From Haliotis asinina (Eukaryota; Mollusca; Gastropoda; Lepetellida; Haliotidae), in contig NC_090280.1 in assembly GCF_037392515.1 (NCBI RefSeq), positions 22,945,118 to 23,009,117 of the forward strand: a stretch of 64,000 nt of DNA. Direction: 5' to 3'. How positions within the stretch are numbered: position 1 is the first letter of the stretch; each line of letters starts with the position of its first letter. The position numbers and the translations under genes are program-made. Below are positions 58,201 to 64,000 of the stretch, piece after piece. The notes under the pieces were generated by a model. It had not been told where the DNA came from and did no database searches. It saw only the letters and a list, made by a program, of their open reading frames with translations.

Positions 58201-59479
58201 CACGCACTTTCACAATTGCTTTCAAGCGTTGAAATATTTAGTTTCGCTGGATAATATTTCCCTAGAAAAAGTGAGTAACTTCCCGTTGAATTTTGACATA
58301 TGTTTACGTGCGTTTAACCTTTAATAGTTACTAATTAGTAGTTTACATTCACATCGACAGACAAAACGTTGATGACTGATGACTCACAAATCTGGTTTTA
58401 GTGGATAATATTACAGTTATATGGCAGAGGTCTGTATGTAATAGAGTCTGGACCAGACAATCCAGTGATCAATATCGTAAGCATCAGTCTGCTCAATCGG
58501 GATACCATATATTTATCAACTAAATCAGCGAGTCACCTACTCCCGTTATTCAGACAGATAGTAACACAGTTTACAAATCATCTAACACTGGTCAAAATAT
58601 CAATATACGAAAACTGATCTCAGTTTGAAAATATTGTGAAGGAATAATGCTGTTTTATGTTATTTTCTGACAAATGTGCAAAATAGAGTTTTCAAAATCA
58701 GTTTGTCGACCATCACAGTGTGGATGGTGCAATTCTGTTATTGGTGTATCATCGTTATTCCTGTATATGTTGACTTTGAAATGGTTCTAGGATACCAGAT
58801 ATTTACAAAGTGCCTGGATCAAATGATGCCTGAACGTAATAATGTTCATTCATTAACAACAACTTGAAACAGAACCTAATCACTTTTATTTGGGTACGTA
58901 CATACATGGGATACATAAGAATGAAGATTTTTATGGATATCAACCAATATCGACCAAGGAGTGTACCTACCAAGTGCCTGGGACTTATTGATAAATTAAT
59001 CTCATCTATCTGTGTACATTCTATCTATGTAATTCATGTATAGTCAATCTACCCGAGTACATCCTTACCTACTTGTGTTTGTACATCATCAACCCTCATG
59101 TAAACATGCTCACCCCCTATCGTGTGTTATGTACATCATCCTATCATGCGCAATGTATCACCATTGGCTTCCATCCTTATCCCCAATCATGTACATCGTA
59201 CTTACCCCGTATCTGTGTTATGTAAACATATCCAATCACCATTGGCTTCCATCATTGTTATCTTAACTATCGGCTTCCTATCAGTGCTTGTTTATAGTAG
59301 CTTTCGTTAACTCATTCCACTTGTTACTTTGTTATTGTTTTACCTGTACATATAAATACACCTCTGTATCCCTTTCTCAATCAACTGATGAAGGAGTAAG
59401 CATTAACTCCGAAACGTTGTGTTCTCTCATAAAGAAGTTGATATCCATAAAAATCTTCATTCTTATGTATTTTCACTTC

Positions 59480-60570
59480 TAAATGACATTCAAAGACTTG
59501 ATGGGATACATAGTTCACCGAGGGAGGCTTTGCTTGATTCATATCTCTCAATTTTTAGAAATCTTTTAAAAAAACTTCTTATAGATAATATCTATTTCTT
59601 TTGAATAAGTCTCCAAATTCCGGCTCCATAATGTAATATAGGTGTTATTTGTTTTTCGAATATGATCCAGGCGATTGTAGAAGAGAATGCCTTGTTCTTG
59701 TTGAAAAGTCTAAATACAACCAAGCAGGCTCAAAACGCCTTTGTGCAAACCAGTCTCGATGAAAATACTACACTATGGTGTTTTTAGTATGTCTTTTCCG
59801 TTAGCAGTTGAATGAAGAAAACCCGTCTCTCACAATGATGACGCCGCTATGGAACACAACAATATTTGATTTGTTGAGATTCGGTTCCAGATCCGATTTG
59901 AAGCAAAGCGATTCCAGAAAGTTCTACTCTCTTGACGCAGCTACAGAATAGAACAATATCGTCTGCATACATTAGCAATAGTAGATCTTGGATGTCTTTT
60001 GTAACGAACATTCCAGTATTACACAATTTATTAAGCTCATATGCATGCTCATTAATGAAGAGCATAGGACTGAGGATGCATCCTTGTCTCACTTACAGGG
60101 AAATGTCGGAAGTCTTTTTGCGTTAATTGTTTACTTTAACACTTGCCTTTATAGATGCGTACATGTGTTTTGTAATGATTAACTTGCCATGGTATCCATA
60201 TTTAATCACTATGTAAAGCAATTTGTTCCTGGCAACAATTTGAACAATTGTTTGCAATCTGTGAATCCACAGTAAAATCGACCCTTTGTCTTTCACGGGT
60301 ACTTGGAACATAAGGCCTGTAGCGTGAGTATGTGGCCTGCTTGACTTTCATTCATATCAAGCCTTTTTCTCACATGTATATCCAAAAGAGGAATGAAGAT
60401 TTTACCCACAATGTTAAACAGAGAGATTCCGCGGTAGTTGCCAGGGTCCAGCTTGTCATATGTTTTATATCGGGAAGAATTAATATAATAATATTCCACT
60501 GACTCGGGGTCTTTCTCGTTGGTTGTTTTTTACTACAAGTAATGCCGTTAGGGACTTTGGTAATTTCACG
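59480..60570 (-). mobile_element. LINE (non-LTR retrotransposon) reverse-transcriptase relic
   Basis: Three consecutive minus-strand pieces in the right order: LDPGNYRGISLFNIVGKIF (60.3-60.5 kb), then RQGCILSPMLF, then LLLMYADDIVLFC with the catalytic Y-A-D-D (59.85-60.1 kb), then a WII..ITPILHYGAGIW-like end (about 59.6 kb). Frames are interrupted several times. Clade not determined. Confidence 0.7.
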
Positions 60571-60599
60571 CATTCCATTTCTTCTTGTTGAAGAACGTT

Positions 60600-61340
60600 G
60601 AAGCGTCAGTATAAGAACCTCTGTTGCGTCAGCAACTTATGGCTACAGCCCGATCCCGTCTCAGTCGAGGCATTGAGCGTACTAACGTAGGCCTTCCCGC
60701 TTGAGACGAGTAACTGTTCATCGAAACTCACAGGCGGTAGGCTAGCAAATGATATTATCCTTGTCAAATCCAGATAGCTCAGAAATCCACTCCATCGTAG
60801 CACTATACTCTGCGTTTTCTCTACAGCCTGTATTTTATTTTCCCAAACCTTCCTGGATCTAGAGGTGAATCTAGAGGTCAGATGATGAAAGTACAGTTTT
60901 AGTTCTGTGGTCACAAATGCACCCCATACCATGACGCCTCTTCCCTTAAACGGATGAACCTCCGCTACGTCGAAATACTGCCGTCGTCTCTGAACAGACT
61001 GATCCAAACATTCATCTATAAAGAGCACCCAATCACGTCCCTACCACCGACGTACAGTTGCAGACAGCCATAAAAGGAGCGCTAAGGTAATTTACCAACC
61101 ATACCAAGTTGTCGAAAGACTGTTCGCTCATGGCGTGTCCTAATGTTCTCGTCCCCGTCGATATCACTATCATGAATCTTTTCTGAGGGTGGATCTTCAG
61201 TCAATGTTGTGAATCTTGGTCTTTCCGATCTTATAATTTCAAGCATCTTTAGTAAAATATATGTATCTATTTTGAAAAGACGTCTTACGTTTTGGACTAA
61301 CACCTACGATAAACCCGTGGAATTACAGGCCGGATGACCG
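60600..61340 (-). mobile_element. Tc1/mariner-like transposase relic
   Basis: Minus strand shows an HTH-side piece (TRHERTVFRQLGMVGKLP) followed by VLFIDECLDQS and FKGRGVMVWGAF, the D-E and G-x-VMVWG motifs of Tc1-like DDE transposases. Frames are interrupted, and no terminal inverted repeats were found. Paralogous pieces at 21310-21800 and 40838-41000. Confidence 0.65.
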
Positions 61341-62049
61341 TGAGAGATGCTCCACAAAATAAATTTATTTCCGTGATATAACGCTATTTTTCAGAGAAAA
61401 TAGTGCAAGTTTTTTTATGGTATTTGTAGAATTTTTTACAACGTTAAAAGGACGGTTTTGAAAAGGAGAGGGGCTTCTCCAAAAATGTTTAATGGAGTAC
61501 AAGCTGGAGAACATCCATGTGTTAACCCGTGAGTGGACGATAGGGTTGTGTCCTTAGCCCATATCTATTCCGTACCTTTATCATTGAATTAGCACATGAA
61601 TTGAATCCACATGTAAACCTACGATCCAGTTTCATCCAGGGATGATTGAGCTGTGTAAAGTATGGTCTGCATTACTGTTTATCTAAAATTGATTAACACG
61701 TCGCTGTTTCGTGAGAATGTAGATTGTGGAAACGCCCATGTGGTGATGTGTAGAGTATTAACTGAACAACTGCATTACCTGTATACTTTTGAATGTTATG
61801 GTAACCGATGTAGTGTATGACAAATCTACATGTGATGTTTATGTTCTTTGTGAGCTTATTGCTTTGTGAAGATATTGTAATAATCGTAAACCATTCAATT
61901 ATTGCCTGATTGTGTATCATATCATTCAGCTGCTGTGTATTATAAACTGGTCGTTTATGTAGTGTTGTGTGTGGGTTGGTATAGTCAGTCCTCTTGCGAG
62001 CAGATTCCCTAACTCTCGTGTTTTAATATTAAGGATATTACACAGATTT

Positions 62050-62500
62050 ATGCCAATTCTTCAAGATACTTGACCACTAAAATTATTCATATTCAATGCA
62101 TGGGTCTGAGGTTTGCTGTGTTAGATAGCGTAACAAATATACAAACCATTCACATCTTTGTATGTATATGCTTTCTTGGAGACGTCGACACCAACCTGCA
62201 TAGTATTGGGTAAATGTGGCAGAAATCCATTATATATTTTTACGTTTAAATGTGCCATGAAATATTGAATCAGATTATTATGTATGTCTAATGTAAGATA
62301 ACCAAAGGAATGTTTTAGAATGCTTTTACAAGCAGGTAATAATGGCAAAAAAACTATTGGATGTAAAGGCCGAATTTGTTGTTTCGTCTTGGATTCGACT
62401 ATTATGGGATTCACAAACCGTGAGTAAAGAATCCTTCATGGCGGGACACATGGCATGATTAAAATGTTCGGATGAACAGGACTGACACTTCTCTCTCTTC
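62050..62500 (+). mobile_element. LINE ORF2 C-terminal fragment, plus strand
   Basis: Fourth copy of the 4430-4700 fragment (acaaatatacaaaccattca ... gggtaaatgtggcagaaat). Degenerate. Confidence 0.5.
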
Positions 62501-62682
62501 AACAGTTCTAAAACTAGAAATTATGCCTCCTATAAGGTGCCTTTGGAATTATGCCTCAAACGATTAACAACTGCAAAAATCCGCGTGGCCATGGCATAGT
62601 TTCGTTGCAGTTCCAATGGTCTCAAAATAGCAACAGGAAGATACAAATAAGAGTAAATGCATTATTTCGGAAAACAAGGATA

Positions 62683-62689
62683 TGACTCA
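62683..62689 (+). promoter_or_regulatory. Perfect AP-1-type site before R4
   Basis: TGACTCA, 86 bases upstream of the R4 start codon, in the unique junction segment. A 7-base match can occur by chance, so this is only a candidate. Confidence 0.2.
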
Positions 62690-62774
62690 TTTGACTGGGA
62701 ATATTGTCAACTGAAAGGATAGAGCGACGCAGGAATCGCAAAGCAGTCAGCATCAGTCCATCAAGCCTGTGACC

Positions 62775-62817
62775 ATGTTTCTGTTATACGTTGTTACCGG
62801 AGGGCTATATGTGGGTG
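62775..62817 (+). CDS. R4 leader exon
   Basis: 43 nt, ATG to a consensus GTAAGT donor, phase 1. Signal peptide MFLLYVVTGGLYVG. Confidence 0.75.
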
Positions 62818-63741
62818 GTAAGTATCTTGTAGTTGGCATTTTACGTTATGTCCTTTCAATTCGTAACATTCTATCAATTGTAAACCGCACATGACGTTTT
62901 GATGATGAGCATATTGCTTTGCATACAGGTTTTGTCTACATGACAGCTGGATACGAACACACTGTTGCGCGCGTAGGCGACGATGTCGGCGTAACCATGA
63001 GCCCAACGAATGTCAGCTTCCCATGTTACGCATGGGTGAATGGTTCGGTTGCTGTGAGACTGTTACAGGTCGTGCCCAGAATGCATCGTTTATTAGTACT
63101 CATTAGTGTTCACTCCGGCTACAGGATCACGTACGGAGTGACGGACTCACTGTCACGGCTGAGGTTTACCATCAGCAATGTTACTGTGCAAGACGCTGGT
63201 ACCTACTACTGTCAAGGAACCGACGGACACAGTGCTGCAGGATGTACACAGCTCCTCGTCGTAGCGCGTATGTAGTAACGTGGAATTAACAGAATAATAT
63301 TTTAAGGGGTTCAACGCTTTAACCGTTTAACATTTGATGGATAATAGTGATAAATAGTATATACATTTACAAAAGTATAAAGGATTTATTAAAATCTTGA
63401 CACTCGTGTTAAGGTCTCGGTGAATTTCACATTTTACACAGAGAAGCCAACCACACCTACCACCACCGGACCTGCCTCGCCTGTATCAGATGAGAATGTC
63501 ACCCTCACATGCTCCTCCTCCTCTCGGAGTCTACCCCAGGACCATCACCCACTGACCATGACCTACATCTGGAGGAGGGACAGGACCATGCTAGAATCTG
63601 GTGATGAGTCTCCTACAGGTGGAGATGACCTGACAATAACCCACGTCAGCAGAGAGAACCAAGGAGACATCTACAGGTGCCAGGCTGTGGAGGAGGGGCT
63701 GGAGTCTGACTGGAGTCACGGACATGTACTGGATGTCCTCT
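62775..63741 (+). CDS. R4: Ig-superfamily receptor gene, inverted, 5' part only
   Basis: Fourth receptor, on the plus strand: leader 62775-62817 (MFLLYVVTGGLYVG), V-like exon 62929-63267, Ig2 63442-63741, then on past the window. All joins are phase 1 with GT-AG borders. It begins MFL like R1 and R2. The V domain is the most diverged of the set (FPCYAWVNGSV, GVTDSLSRLRF), and its introns are much shorter than in R1-R3 (111 and 174 nt). Ig2 remains very close to R1-R3. The exons downstream (Ig3, TM, tail) are expected outside the window and were not seen. Confidence 0.8.
62929..63267 (+). CDS. R4 V-like Ig exon
   Basis: 339 nt, acceptor GCATACAG, donor GTATGT. YEHTVARVGDDVGVTMSPTN, CYAWVNGSVAVRLLQV, NVTVQDAGTYYCQG, AAGCTQLLVVA. 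No B-strand Cys; C-x10-C kept; an extra Cys precedes YAWVNG. Confidence 0.85.
63442..63741 (+). CDS. R4 Ig domain 2 exon
   Basis: 300 nt, acceptor TTTTACACAG, donor GTGAGT. KPTTPTTTGPASPVSDENVT, LTC, TYIWRRDRTMLESGDESP, GDIYRCQAVEEGLESDW. Confidence 0.9.
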
Positions 63742-64000
63742 GTGAGTAAGAACCTACCTTCTTTCGATATAGTTGAGTTGAGCTGCACTTTACGCTACAT
63801 CGGCGTTATTGCAGCCATATAGGAACCTCCTGGATGTAATATGTGCAACTGTGCGACAGTTTTGTAAGAACTGTTTCTGGTTTTGTTTGAAAAACAACAT
63901 TTCTCTCCTAAAAATCAAAGCCTTTTTGCTGGAATAAATCTATAATCTTAATAGTCTTGTCAAAGTTTCAACTACATAGAACTTTTAGTTTTAGAAGCCA
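63742..64000 (+). other. R4 intron, running off the window
   Basis: Follows the Ig2 donor. Contains a short SINE-like trace (tattgcagccatatagga). No exon seen. Confidence 0.5.

Larger units (their letters stand above)
58201..62774. other. Intergenic region between divergent R3 and R4
   Basis: From R3's leader to about 62588 the sequence is unit spacer, aligning piecewise with 662-4830. It holds a SINE fragment (58408-58555), the longest LINE relic (59480-60570), a Tc1 relic (60600-61340) and a LINE tail (62050-62500). From about 62588 it no longer matches the spacer and leads into R4. Confidence 0.6.

Overview
This is metazoan nuclear DNA, most likely from a gastropod and probably an abalone (Haliotis). 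Genes are split into small exons with GT-AG introns, and the introns are full of short dispersed repeats ending in (ACTC)n that I recall from abalone sequence; that match is from memory, not from a search. No prokaryotic features, rRNA genes or CRISPR arrays were seen.

The window is a tandem array of one immunoglobulin-superfamily receptor gene. Three copies lie on the minus strand: R1 (about 7.4-16.2 kb), R2 (26.3-35.7 kb) and R3 (45.1-58.2 kb). They sit in direct repeats of roughly 19 kb. A fourth copy, R4, starts at 62.8 kb on the plus strand and leaves the window, so R3 and R4 are head to head. Each gene has a leader exon, a V-like Ig exon, two further Ig exons, a transmembrane exon and a cytoplasmic tail assembled from very small exons plus a terminal exon. 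All extracellular and transmembrane exons begin and end in phase 1. The chain I read closes in frame in all three complete copies (461, 458 and 469 codons before the stop).

The main result is the 3' half. Each gene carries two transmembrane exons about 3.6 kb apart. TM1 leads to a tail exon with an SH2-ligand-type YEEI motif. TM2 can splice almost directly to the shared terminal exon, which carries GEYLTV and DYERLL. Both routes stay in frame in all three copies, so each gene could make receptors with the same ectodomain and different tails. The V-like domain lacks the usual B-strand cysteine and instead has a conserved C-x10-C around its FG hairpin.

Upstream of R1 and R2, and at the left edge, lie orphan leader+V cassettes of a second leader class (MCQYEF type). 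All three are damaged; R3 uses an intact cassette of this class. An Ig-V-like fragment containing NDTAVYFC lies in each spacer. Repeats include an 83-bp minisatellite that encodes the receptor C-terminus and stop codon (6, 4 and 8 units), a 4.3-kb array of a 29-bp unit inside an R3 intron flanked by inverted repeats, SINE-like elements, LINE fragments, Tc1-like relics and a foldback element. The direct-repeat homology stops near 62.59 kb, just before R4, marking the inversion junction.
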